Positions 28,160 to 37,363 of a DNA stretch of 64,000 nt are shown piece after piece. The translations under genes were made by a program, and so were the position numbers. The stretch is taken from positions 372,001 to 436,000 of the forward strand of contig CAVXML010000011.1 in NCBI GenBank assembly GCA_963763015.1, written 5' to 3'. The DNA comes from Fodinibacter sp963763015. Lineage in GTDB: Bacteria > Actinomycetota > Actinomycetes > Actinomycetales > Dermatophilaceae. The notes beneath the pieces were generated by a model. That model was not told the origin of the DNA. It worked only from the letters and a program-made list of their open reading frames with translations, and ran no database searches. Position 1 is the first letter of the stretch. Every line of letters begins with the position of its first letter.

Positions 28160-28308
28160 GCCGCCAGTGTGCCAGAGTCGGACCTGACGGGCGGGGGTGA
28201 CGGGCCGTCCCGAGGGCGTCGGGCTCGCCGTTCCGGAGCCCGGTTTCGCAGGCCCCAGGGGTCGGACCACCCGGCAGGGGTGTCGCCCCCACGACGTACG
28301 CTGGGCCG

Positions 28309-29109
28309 GTGCCCGTGATGCCGTCGTCCGCCGTGCGGCGCGCCCGCGCGGGCGATGAGTCGCCGGTCGCCCGCACGCGACGTGCCCGGCGGATCCACCG
28401 GGCGCTCCTCGAGCGCTATCCGTACGCCCACTGCGAGCTGGACTTCGCCACCCCGCTCCAGCTGCTGGTCGCCACGGTGCTCTCGGCGCAGACCACCGAC
28501 GTCATGGTGAACTCGGTGACGCCGACGCTGTTCGCGCGCTGGCCCACCGCCGAGGCCCTTGCCGGCGCCGACCGCGACGAGATGGAGGCGGTGCTCCGCC
28601 CGACGGGGTTCTTCCGGGCCAAGACCACGTCGGTGATCGCCCTGAGCGCCGCAATCGTCGAGCGGTTCGGAGGGGAGGTGCCGAGGCGCTTGGAGGACCT
28701 CGTCACCCTTCCGGGTGTGGGCCGGAAGACGGCGAACGTGGTGCTGGGCAACGCCTTCGGTGTTCCCGGCATCACGGTCGACACCCATGTCGGGCGGCTC
28801 GCGCGACGCTTCGCCTGGACCGACGAGACTGACCCGGTCAAGTCCGAGCACGCGATCGGCGCCCTCTTCCCGCGTCGTGACTGGACGATGCTCAGCCACC
28901 TCCTCATCTTCCACGGCCGGCGCACCTGTCACGCGCGCAGGCCGGCGTGCGGTGCCTGCCCGGTGACCAGGTGGTGCCCGGCCTACGGAGAGGGGGAGAC
29001 CGACCCGGTGCGCGCCCGGGCGCTCCTCGCCTTCGAGCTCGCTCCCGGGGCGGCCCTGCCCGACCCGCCGCCCGGGCCGTTGCCGGACGACCCGCCGGTG
29101 GCTCCGTGA
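28309..29109 (+). CDS. nth: Endonuclease III
   Basis: A 266-residue base-excision-repair glycosylase/AP lyase for oxidised pyrimidines. The helix-hairpin-helix is LPGVGRKTANVVLGNAF, with the catalytic Lys expected in VLSAQTTDVMVN-side pocket geometry, and the catalytic Asp is in ITVDTHVGRLA. The [4Fe-4S] cluster ligands form CHARRPACGACPVTRWC (C-X6-C-X2-C-X5-C). The N terminus has a short basic extension; GTG 28309 is used, though ATG 28318 is possible. It is divergent from crp, as in mycobacteria, and overlaps the next gene by GTGA. Confidence 0.93.
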   Translation: MPVMPSSAVRRARAGDESPVARTRRARRIHRALLERYPYAHCELDFATPLQLLVATVLSAQTTDVMVNSVTPTLFARWPTAEALAGADRDEMEAVLRPTGFFRAKTTSVIALSAAIVERFGGEVPRRLEDLVTLPGVGRKTANVVLGNAFGVPGITVDTHVGRLARRFAWTDETDPVKSEHAIGALFPRRDWTMLSHLLIFHGRRTCHARRPACGACPVTRWCPAYGEGETDPVRARALLAFELAPGAALPDPPPGPLPDDPPVAP

Positions 29110-29771
29110 GCGTCCCCGCTCCCGCGTGGCTGCGAACCCTCGCGGCGCGCCCGGACCTCGCTGAGCACGAGTGGTTCGCGACGTTCGCACCGCCGGAGGG
29201 GCACGCGCGTCGCTCGGCCGTGCTCATGCTCTTCGGCCCCGACCCCCGAGGTGGCGAGGACGTCGTGCTGACCGAGCGGGCGCACACCCTGCGGTCCCAC
29301 CCGGGGCAGGTCTCGTTTCCGGGGGGCCAGGTCGACCCCGACGACGACGGGTCGGTCGGGGCTGCCCTGCGCGAGGCGGAGGAGGAGGTGGGGCTGGACC
29401 CTGCCGGCGTGGAGGTCCTCACCACCTTCCCGGAGCTGTTCCTCACGCCGAGCCAGAACGCGGTGACCCCGGTCCTCGCCTGGTGGCCCCGACCGGTGCC
29501 CGTGGGGGTCGTCGACCGCGGCGAGGTGGAGCGGGTGCTCCGCGTCCCGGTCGCCGACCTGCTCGACCCGGCGAACCGGTTCACCACGGTGCTGGGCCCG
29601 TACCGGGGACCGGGCTTCGAGGTGCACGGGCTGTTCGTCTGGGGATTCACCGCGATGCTCCTCAGCAGCCTGTTCGACCTGGCCGGGGTGACCAGGCCGT
29701 GGGACGCGGCATCCGAGCGGCCGCTCCCCGACACGGTCCGGCCGGCGTGGATGCGCGGGAGCGGTGCGTGA
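29106..29771 (+). CDS. Nudix hydrolase (CoA pyrophosphatase-like)
   Basis: A 221-residue protein with the NUDT7/NudL-type arrangement: LRSHPGQVSFPGGQVDPDD preceding the Nudix box AALREAEEEVGLDP, then LFLTPSQNAVTPVLAWW. Such proteins hydrolyse CoA and acyl-CoA to 4-phosphopantetheine compounds and 3',5'-ADP. It overlaps nth upstream and marP downstream by 4 nt each, so nth-Nudix-marP form a coupled operon as in mycobacteria (Rv3674c to Rv3671c), but without the thioredoxin-like gene found there. Confidence 0.85.
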   Translation: MSVPAPAWLRTLAARPDLAEHEWFATFAPPEGHARRSAVLMLFGPDPRGGEDVVLTERAHTLRSHPGQVSFPGGQVDPDDDGSVGAALREAEEEVGLDPAGVEVLTTFPELFLTPSQNAVTPVLAWWPRPVPVGVVDRGEVERVLRVPVADLLDPANRFTTVLGPYRGPGFEVHGLFVWGFTAMLLSSLFDLAGVTRPWDAASERPLPDTVRPAWMRGSGA

Positions 29772-30976
29772 GCGGCTCGATCCTGCTCGACCTGGTGCTC
29801 GTCGGGCTGCTCGGTCTCTACGCCTGGAGCGGCTGGCGTCAGGGGTTCCTGTCGGCCGTCCTCGGGCTGACCGGCCTCATCGCCGGCGCCTTCCTCGCGG
29901 TGCGGTTCGTCCCGGGATGGCTCGAGGACCGAGCGGGCATCTACCCGTCGAGCGCCGCCGGGGCGCTTGCCCTCGTCGTCGTGGTGCTCGCGGCGGCGGC
30001 GCTGGGCCAGGGGCTCATGCTGCTCCTCGCCCGGCGGGTCCGGGAGTCGGTGAGCGCGCCCGGTGCGCGCGCCGTGGATGCCGCATTGGGACTCGTCGCG
30101 GTGCTCTCGGCATCGGTGCTGGTCCTGTGGGTGGTGGTCGGGGTGGTCCGGGCCGGCGGTCCACCCGGGGCTCGGGAGCTGCTGGCCCGGTCCGCGGTGG
30201 TCACCGCGCTCGACGAGGTGGTTCCGTCGTCGGCGGGTCGCCTGGTCGACGAGGTGACGCAGGCCCTGGACCGCGGCGGCTTCCCCCGCGTCTTCGAGGG
30301 TCTCGGACCCGAACCCATCGCACCGGTTCCGCCCCCGGATCCGGTGCTCGCCCAGGACCCAGACATCGCCCGCGCCCTCGACTCCGTGCTCCACGTGCGC
30401 GCCGAGTCGCAGCGCTGCGACTCGGCGCAGGTCGGGAGCGGCTGGGTCGTCTCCCCGGGCCTCGTGGCCACCAACGCCCACGTCGTCGCGGGGAGCGAGA
30501 CGGTGCGGGTCAGCGTCCGGGGGACCGGGCGCGGGCGCGACGCCCGGGTCGTGGCCTTCGACCCCCGCCGCGACGTGGCTGTGCTCGACGTGCGTGGCCT
30601 CGACGCACCGGCCCTGCAGCCGGGCGCCGCCCTCGCGACCGGCGACCCCGCCGTGGTCGCCGGCTTCCCGGGGGACGACGGTCTGTGGGTGGGCGGGGCT
30701 CGGGTGCGGGACATGCTGACCGCTCGGGGAGCCGACATCTACGGCGCGCCCGGCGTCGTCCGCGAGGTCTACTCGATGCGTGCGGACGTCCGTCGGGGAG
30801 CCTCCGGCGGGCCGGTGCTCGACAGCGACGGGGCTGTCGTCGGCATGGTCTTCGCGACCTCGCTCGACGACCCGGACACCGGGTACGCCCTCACGCTGCA
30901 GGAGATCGGGCCGGCCGTCCGGGGGGCCCAGGCCGCGTCGTCCCCCGTGCCGACGGGTGCCTGCGTGTCAGGCTGA
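29768..30976 (+). CDS. marP: MarP-type membrane-anchored periplasmic serine protease
   Basis: A 402-residue protein with four hydrophobic N-terminal segments in a CvpA-like region (residues 1-125) and a trypsin-like protease domain outside the membrane. The catalytic triad reads NAHVVAG (His), RDVAVLDV (Asp) and RGASGGPV (Ser). A Cys in ESQRCDSAQ and one in PTGACVSG match the disulfide pair I recall for M. tuberculosis MarP, which supports survival in acid by processing a peptidoglycan hydrolase. The residue before the catalytic Ser is Ala, where Asp is usual. Length agrees with MarP (about 397). The gene overlaps the convergent holin-like gene by 9 nt. Confidence 0.9.
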   Translation: MSGSILLDLVLVGLLGLYAWSGWRQGFLSAVLGLTGLIAGAFLAVRFVPGWLEDRAGIYPSSAAGALALVVVVLAAAALGQGLMLLLARRVRESVSAPGARAVDAALGLVAVLSASVLVLWVVVGVVRAGGPPGARELLARSAVVTALDEVVPSSAGRLVDEVTQALDRGGFPRVFEGLGPEPIAPVPPPDPVLAQDPDIARALDSVLHVRAESQRCDSAQVGSGWVVSPGLVATNAHVVAGSETVRVSVRGTGRGRDARVVAFDPRRDVAVLDVRGLDAPALQPGAALATGDPAVVAGFPGDDGLWVGGARVRDMLTARGADIYGAPGVVREVYSMRADVRRGASGGPVLDSDGAVVGMVFATSLDDPDTGYALTLQEIGPAVRGAQAASSPVPTGACVSG

Positions 30977-31513
30977 GGGCGAGGTGGAGGAGCTCGTCGC
31001 GGGCGTCGTCGCAGACCTGCTGGCAGCCGGCGCCGTCGCCGATGCTGGCACGGATGCCGTGCCTGTGCCCGCCGCGCCCGAGCCGGCCGTGCCCGAGCTC
31101 GCTGGCGCGTCCGCCCCGCCCTGGGGGTTCTTGATGACGGCGATGGTCTGCTGCGCCTGCTCGATGGCCCGCTCCGGTGCCGGGCGGGCCGTCTCGAGGG
31201 ACTTCCGGCCGAGCAGGCCCAGGATCAGCGCGAGGAGGAGCACGACGGCCGCGACGATGAGGTAGCCCGCCCAGACCGGCAACCACTCGGCGATACCCCA
31301 GGCGGCCCCGTGCAGGATGAACACGACGCCCATCAGGACGAGGAACGCGGCCCCGGCGAGCAGCCCGGCGCCCTTGCCGACCACCTTTGCCCCGGACGTC
31401 ACCTCCGCCTTGGCCAACGCGATCTCGCCACGCACGATGCCCTGCAGATCGGCGGTGGCATCCGCCACCAGCTGGCCGATCGTCCGCTCCGTGCCCGATG
31501 TCCCGGTTGCCAT
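30968..31513 (-). CDS. Phage-holin-like (DUF1469) membrane protein
   Basis: A 181-residue membrane protein. An N-terminal amphipathic helix (TIGQLVADATADLQGIVRGE) leads to two transmembrane segments at about residues 46-72 and 80-105, then a low-complexity Ala/Ser/Thr/Pro tail. This is the Actinobacteria_holin-like DUF1469 pattern; despite the name it is not a phage gene, and its partner in mycobacteria is Rv3669 beside marP. The ATG at 31513 is used in preference to an in-frame start at 31546. The function is unknown. Confidence 0.82.
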   Translation of the reverse strand: MATGTSGTERTIGQLVADATADLQGIVRGEIALAKAEVTSGAKVVGKGAGLLAGAAFLVLMGVVFILHGAAWGIAEWLPVWAGYLIVAAVVLLLALILGLLGRKSLETARPAPERAIEQAQQTIAVIKNPQGGADAPASSGTAGSGAAGTGTASVPASATAPAASRSATTPATSSSTSPSA

Positions 31514-31572
31514 GCGTCTCCGCCTCACTCGTGCACTCGGCCCCACAGCGTCGGGCCCCTCGGGTGACGACC

Positions 31573-32928
31573 TTACCCAGAGGCGACCTCGTCAGTCTCG
31601 GTGCTCTCCCGCTCGAACACGTCGGGGATGCCGTCGGCATCGTCGTCACGAGACTCCAGCTCCGCGATGCGCCGGTAGGCGCGGTTCCGCAGGCGCAGCA
31701 CCACCGCCGCCATTGACGCCGCGGTGAGGGAGCCGAGCAGGACCGCAAGCTTCACGTGGTCGTCGCGTTCGGAGCCGGTGCCGAACGCGAGCTCGCCGAC
31801 CAGGAGCGAGACCGTGAACCCGACACCGGTCAGGAGTGCCAGACCTGCGACATCGGCCCAGCTGAGGCCCGTGTCGAGCTCGGCACGGGTGAAGCGGGCG
31901 ATGAGCCAGGTTCCCCCGAGCACGCCGACGAGCTTGCCGAGCACCAGGCCGGCGATCACCCCGAGGGCCACGGGGTCGGCGAGCGCGGAGGCGAGCCCGC
32001 CCCCGATGACGGTCACCCCCGACGCGAAGAACGCGAAGACCGGCACCGCGATCCCGGCGGAGACGGGTCGGACTCGGTGCTCGAAGCGGCGGGCGACGTC
32101 GGTCCTGCGGTCCAGCGTGCTGATCGTCGGTACCGAACGGCGGGCCTTGACGGGCACGACGAGCCCGAGGAGGACACCGGCGACGGTCGCGTGCACGCCC
32201 GAGGCGTGCACGAGCGCCCACGTCCCGAAGGCGAGCGGCAGGAGGAGCCACCAGTACGTGATGCGACGCTGCACCAGGGCCGCGAACAGGCCGAGGGGCA
32301 CGAGCGCGCCCAGCAGCGGCATCACTTCGAGGTCGGTGGTGTAGAACACAGCGATGATCGTGATGGCGATGAGGTCGTCGACGACCGCGAGGGTGAGGAG
32401 GAAGGACCGAAGGGCCGACGGCAGGTAGGACCCGATGACCGCCAGGACCGCCAGGGCGAACGCGATGTCGGTGGCGGTGGGGATGGCCCACCCGCGGAAG
32501 TCGTCCCCCTCGCCACCGAGGAGCGAGACGGTTGCGAGGAACACGAGCGCGGGAAGGGCGACCCCGCTCACCGCAGCGAACACCGGAACCGCCGCCCTCG
32601 CCCGGGTGCGCAGGTCGCCGACGAGGAACTCCCGCTTGAGCTCCAGGCCGGCGACGAAGAAGAAGATGGCCAGCAGGCCGTCGGCTGCCCAGTGCCCGAC
32701 GGTCAGCCGAAGATCGCCCCACTCCGGCCCGAGGTACGTGTCACGCAGCGTTGCATAGGCGTCGCGCCAGGGACTGTTCGCGAACAGGAGCGCCGCCACG
32801 GCCGCCGCGAGGAGGAGCGCGCCACCGATGGTCTCGGTGCGCAGGGCGTCGGCGACGAACTGCGCCTCGGCCCACGTCGAGCGCCGAAGGATGGCGGGGC
32901 GGTGGGCTCCTGCCGGCCGGTCGGTCAT
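31573..32928 (-). CDS. nhaA: Na+/H+ antiporter NhaA
   Basis: A 451-residue inner-membrane antiporter with about 12 hydrophobic segments. The functional core is conserved: FFVAGLELKREFLVGDL, IPTATDIAFALAVLAVIG (the discontinuous helix with Asp) and LLTLAVVDDLIAITIIAVFY with the two ion-binding Asp residues. LTGVGFTVSLLVGELAF lies near the C terminus. An acidic tail (ESRDDDADGIPDVFERE) follows. It exports Na+ in exchange for H+ at alkaline pH or high salt. It sits alone between the holin-like gene and the FMN-reductase remnant. Confidence 0.93.
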   Translation of the reverse strand: MTDRPAGAHRPAILRRSTWAEAQFVADALRTETIGGALLLAAAVAALLFANSPWRDAYATLRDTYLGPEWGDLRLTVGHWAADGLLAIFFFVAGLELKREFLVGDLRTRARAAVPVFAAVSGVALPALVFLATVSLLGGEGDDFRGWAIPTATDIAFALAVLAVIGSYLPSALRSFLLTLAVVDDLIAITIIAVFYTTDLEVMPLLGALVPLGLFAALVQRRITYWWLLLPLAFGTWALVHASGVHATVAGVLLGLVVPVKARRSVPTISTLDRRTDVARRFEHRVRPVSAGIAVPVFAFFASGVTVIGGGLASALADPVALGVIAGLVLGKLVGVLGGTWLIARFTRAELDTGLSWADVAGLALLTGVGFTVSLLVGELAFGTGSERDDHVKLAVLLGSLTAASMAAVVLRLRNRAYRRIAELESRDDDADGIPDVFERESTETDEVASG

Positions 32929-33010
32929 GGAGTCGCTCCTCCGGGTCGGGGCACGGCCTGTGGGTCGTGAAGACGTTGCCGACCAGACTTCCCGGCGCTC
33001 CTCCGGCAGT

Positions 33011-33262
33011 CTATCGGCGCTCTCCGGCCATCGAGTCGGCGCGGGCCGCCGCCAGCGCCGCGTACATCACCCGCACCTCGTCCTCGGCCTGCTCGTCGGC
33101 GCGCACCGTGCCGTCGAGGCCAAGGTGCGCTCGACGTGGAGGGCGGACCCCTGGACGACCATCTTGCCGACGCGGTCCAGCGTCTGGCGCAGCGCGGACC
33201 GGGCGTACTTGGCACCGCTCCAGCCGTAGCCGACGCAGGCGACCGGCAATCCCGTCCACCAG
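33011..33262 (-). pseudogene. NAD(P)H-dependent FMN reductase remnant
   Basis: Immediately after the acs stop codon, the minus strand encodes WWTGLPVACVGYGWSGAKYA and then RSALRQTLDRVGKMVVQGSA, the characteristic C-terminal half of an NADPH-dependent FMN reductase (flavodoxin-like). Near 33118 the reading shifts frame: the first frame gives ALHVERTLA and the sense continues in another as LDGTVRADEQAEDEVRVMYA to a TAG at 33011. The N-terminal half, with the flavin-binding loop, is absent, since the remnant abuts acs. This is therefore a truncated, frameshifted relic. A sequencing error could explain the frameshift but not the missing half. Confidence 0.8.
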
Positions 33263-33264
33263 GC

Positions 33265-35247
<1,983 letters not shown>

Positions 35248-35586
35248 GACGTGCTCCTCCTCGTTGAGTGACTGGGTCCAGCCAACCGGGAAGGCCGCCT
35301 CCGATCAACCGCAGGTGCAGTCGGATGCCGGTGGGCGGGCACCGCGTGCGACGAGCGGCGGTCGGGTCGCGAGCACGATCCGTCGACGACGACGAGCGGC
35401 AGCGGGGCCACTTCTCGGGCTCGGTCCTAAGACCGGACAAACTGACCAGACATCTGCCCTCGAAGGTGGCGAAACTGTGCGCTCATTGACCAGAGCGCCG
35501 CACATCGGTTCCATCGTGCCCGGTTCCGTGGCACCGTCGGGAGACCGGCCCACGAGGCCCAGACCACTCACGAGGAGGTGAGCGCG
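35248..35586. promoter_or_regulatory. Divergent promoter region of acs and aromatic hydroxylase
   Basis: A 339-bp gap between divergent genes. It carries the acs ribosome binding site (GAGGAGG on the minus strand) and that of the hydroxylase (GAGGAGG at 35572-35578). It is locally less GC-rich around 35430-35500, a likely promoter zone. One octamer copy is at 35324. I see no convincing operator, hairpin or small gene. Confidence 0.4.
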
Positions 35587-36483
35587 GTGTTCGAGGACGG
35601 ACAGCTGTACTCGGCCGTCACGACCGACGCCCACGGACAGGTGCAGGTGCACCTGGGGGAGAACCACCCCGGCTTCACGGACGCGGCCTACCGTGCCCGA
35701 CGCGGAGAGATCGCTGCGGCAGCCCTCTCGGCGCGCCCGGGCGAGCCCGTGCCGCACATCGACTACACCGACGAGGAGCACGGCATCTGGCGGCTCGTCT
35801 CCGCCGAGCTCGCGCCGAAGCACGAGAAGTACGCGCACTCAGAGTTCCTCGCGGCCAAGGCGGCCCTCGCGCTGCCGACCGACCACGTGCCCCAGCTCGA
35901 CGAGGTCACCGAGCGCCTGCATCCGCTCACCGGGTGGACGTACAAGGCCGCCCCGGGCCTGGTTCCGCTGCGTGAGTTCTACGCGGACCTGGGTCGGCGC
36001 ACGTTCAACTCCACGCAGTACCTGCGGCACCCGAGCCAGCCGCTCTACACGCCCGAGCCGGACATCATCCACGAGGTGATCGGGCACGCGAACCAGCTCG
36101 CGAGCCCGAGGTTCGCCGCGATCACCGAGGCGGCCGGCAGGGCGAGCGAGCGGCTGGAGTCGGAGGAGGCCATGCAGTTCGTCGCCGACGTGTTCTGGTT
36201 CTCGATCGAGTTCGGGGTGATCGCCGAGGAGGGCCAGACGAAGGCCTACGGCGCCGGCATCCTCTCGAGCTTCGGCGAGATGGACGAGTTCCGGCACATG
36301 GACATCCGCCCGTTGGACCTCCACACCATGGGGACGCTCAACTACGACATCACGGCCTACCAGCCGGTGCTCTTCCGGGCCGACAGCCTCCAGCACCTCG
36401 AGGACGTCGTGGGTGGGTTCTTCGAGTCGGTCGACGACGACCGTGCGGCGAGGCTGCGGGCTGAGGCGTCGGCCGCGGTCTGA
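35587..36483 (+). CDS. phhA: Phenylalanine 4-monooxygenase (aromatic amino acid hydroxylase)
   Basis: A 298-residue pterin- and iron-dependent hydroxylase converting phenylalanine to tyrosine. The iron-binding segment is PDIIHEVIGHANQL (two His ligands), with the Glu ligand in VFWFSIEFGVI. Other family features are the LTGWTYKAAPGLVPLREFY and RTFNSTQYLRHPSQPLY segments. It lacks the regulatory ACT domain of animal enzymes, as bacterial forms do. The GTG at 35587 is chosen because GAGGAGG ends eight bases before it, while the GTG at 35578 overlaps that sequence. No pterin recycling gene is adjacent. Confidence 0.9.
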   Translation: MFEDGQLYSAVTTDAHGQVQVHLGENHPGFTDAAYRARRGEIAAAALSARPGEPVPHIDYTDEEHGIWRLVSAELAPKHEKYAHSEFLAAKAALALPTDHVPQLDEVTERLHPLTGWTYKAAPGLVPLREFYADLGRRTFNSTQYLRHPSQPLYTPEPDIIHEVIGHANQLASPRFAAITEAAGRASERLESEEAMQFVADVFWFSIEFGVIAEEGQTKAYGAGILSSFGEMDEFRHMDIRPLDLHTMGTLNYDITAYQPVLFRADSLQHLEDVVGGFFESVDDDRAARLRAEASAAV

Positions 36484-36543
36484 GGCGCGCGGCGCTGCCC
36501 GCGCCCCCACTGCCTGGAGGGCACCGCCGCGCCCACGCGCCCT

Positions 36544-36578
36544 CGCCCCTCGGCCGCCGTCACGGTGGCCGAGGGGCG
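36544..36578. terminator. Bidirectional terminator hairpin
   Basis: A perfect 12-bp stem (CGCCCCTCGGCC at 36544-36555 with its complement at 36567-36578) and an 11-nt loop lie between the convergent hydroxylase and AMIN-like genes. Confidence 0.78.
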
Positions 36579-36582
36579 GCTC

Positions 36583-37149
36583 TCACCAGCGGTGGGCGAC
36601 GTCGACGACGAGCCGGCTGCGGTTCGTCGACGCGTCGTAGAGCGTGAACACCCGGTGGGGCAGGCGGGCACGCACTCCGAGCGCGATCGTCGTGTAGCCC
36701 TCGAAGGAACCCGCCCACCGCACCTGGCGGAAGGTCGAGTACCCGGCCACGGAGGGCATCGAGGGAACGCTCGTCGATCCCTTGTGGGCGACGACGGCGA
36801 GGCGGGCACCGCCGGCGACGGGGACAGGGAGGCCCGACCCGTCGGAGTACACGGTCGAGACGTACCGGACGTCGAAGCCCGGGGGACGCCCCGTCATGTC
36901 GAGGACGAGGCGGTCGAAGCAGGCGTGCCGCCCCGCGCGGACGCCGTGGACGCGACCGCCGGCGAGGGGTGCGGAGGTCTTGGCGAGCGACCCCCAGGTG
37001 ATGCCGCAGTAGGGCGCGGCCGTGGCGGCCCCCGTGCCGGACGCGGCCGGGACGGCGACGAGGGCGGCTCCGGCCGCGAGGGCGGCGATGGCCCGGGCTC
37101 CCCGTCGGGTGCGGCGGCCGGCTGGGCTGGTCGTGGTCGAACTTCTCAT
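36583..37149 (-). CDS. Secreted AMIN-like domain protein
   Basis: A 188-residue exported protein. Residues 1-45 form a signal peptide with a twin-arginine-like RRTRRGARA stretch and an Ala-rich hydrophobic core. The mature part has CGITWGSLAKTS, HACFDRLVLDMTGRPPGFDVRYV and a C-terminal RLVVDVAHRW, the pattern of AMIN-like domains thought to bind the cell wall. Two Cys may form a disulfide. The ATG at 37149 has GGAG upstream; the frame is open to 37329 but crosses the symporter terminator. Binding partner unknown. Confidence 0.78.
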   Translation of the reverse strand: MRSSTTTSPAGRRTRRGARAIAALAAGAALVAVPAASGTGAATAAPYCGITWGSLAKTSAPLAGGRVHGVRAGRHACFDRLVLDMTGRPPGFDVRYVSTVYSDGSGLPVPVAGGARLAVVAHKGSTSVPSMPSVAGYSTFRQVRWAGSFEGYTTIALGVRARLPHRVFTLYDASTNRSRLVVDVAHRW

Positions 37150-37303
37150 GGCGGGTCTCCATTCCCTGCGTCGGACACCCTGAAGACGTCTCAGCGGCGC
37201 GGCCGGTTGACCGACCGCGGCCGCCTCGTGTGGGAGGTGCCGCAACCGGACGGCGACCGGCGGACGGTGGAGGACGGCATCCGGCGGAGTGGAGGACGGC
37301 ATA

Positions 37304-37342
37304 CAGCGGCCGCGGAGGGAAGGTTCCACTCCGCGGCCGCTG
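37304..37342 (-). terminator. Strong intrinsic terminator downstream of the symporter gene
   Basis: A perfect 14-bp stem (CAGCGGCCGCGGAG at 37304-37317 with its complement at 37329-37342) and an 11-nt loop lie 21 nt beyond the stop of the minus-strand symporter gene. Just further downstream, GACGGCATCC and GACGGCATAC form two near-repeats (37273 and 37295). Confidence 0.82.
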
Positions 37343-37363
37343 CGCGTGAGGTGAGGCGTCGCC

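Noticed and set aside
28160..28308. A Crp binding site in the crp-nth intergenic region for autoregulation
   Set aside because: No sequence close to TGTGA-N6-TCACA could be found; GTGTG-like half-sites alone are not enough.
30968..31513. A holin annotation suggesting a prophage
   Set aside because: DUF1469 holin-like proteins are ordinary chromosomal genes next to marP in actinobacteria, and no phage genes are nearby.
32929..33264. Two overlapping minus-strand open frames (33011-33259 and 33067-33249) as separate small genes
   Set aside because: Read together across a frameshift they reconstruct the C terminus of a single FMN reductase, so they are a pseudogene.
35578..35586. GTG at 35578 as the start of the phenylalanine hydroxylase gene
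   Set aside because: It overlaps the GAGGAGG ribosome binding site, which is ideally spaced for the GTG at 35587.
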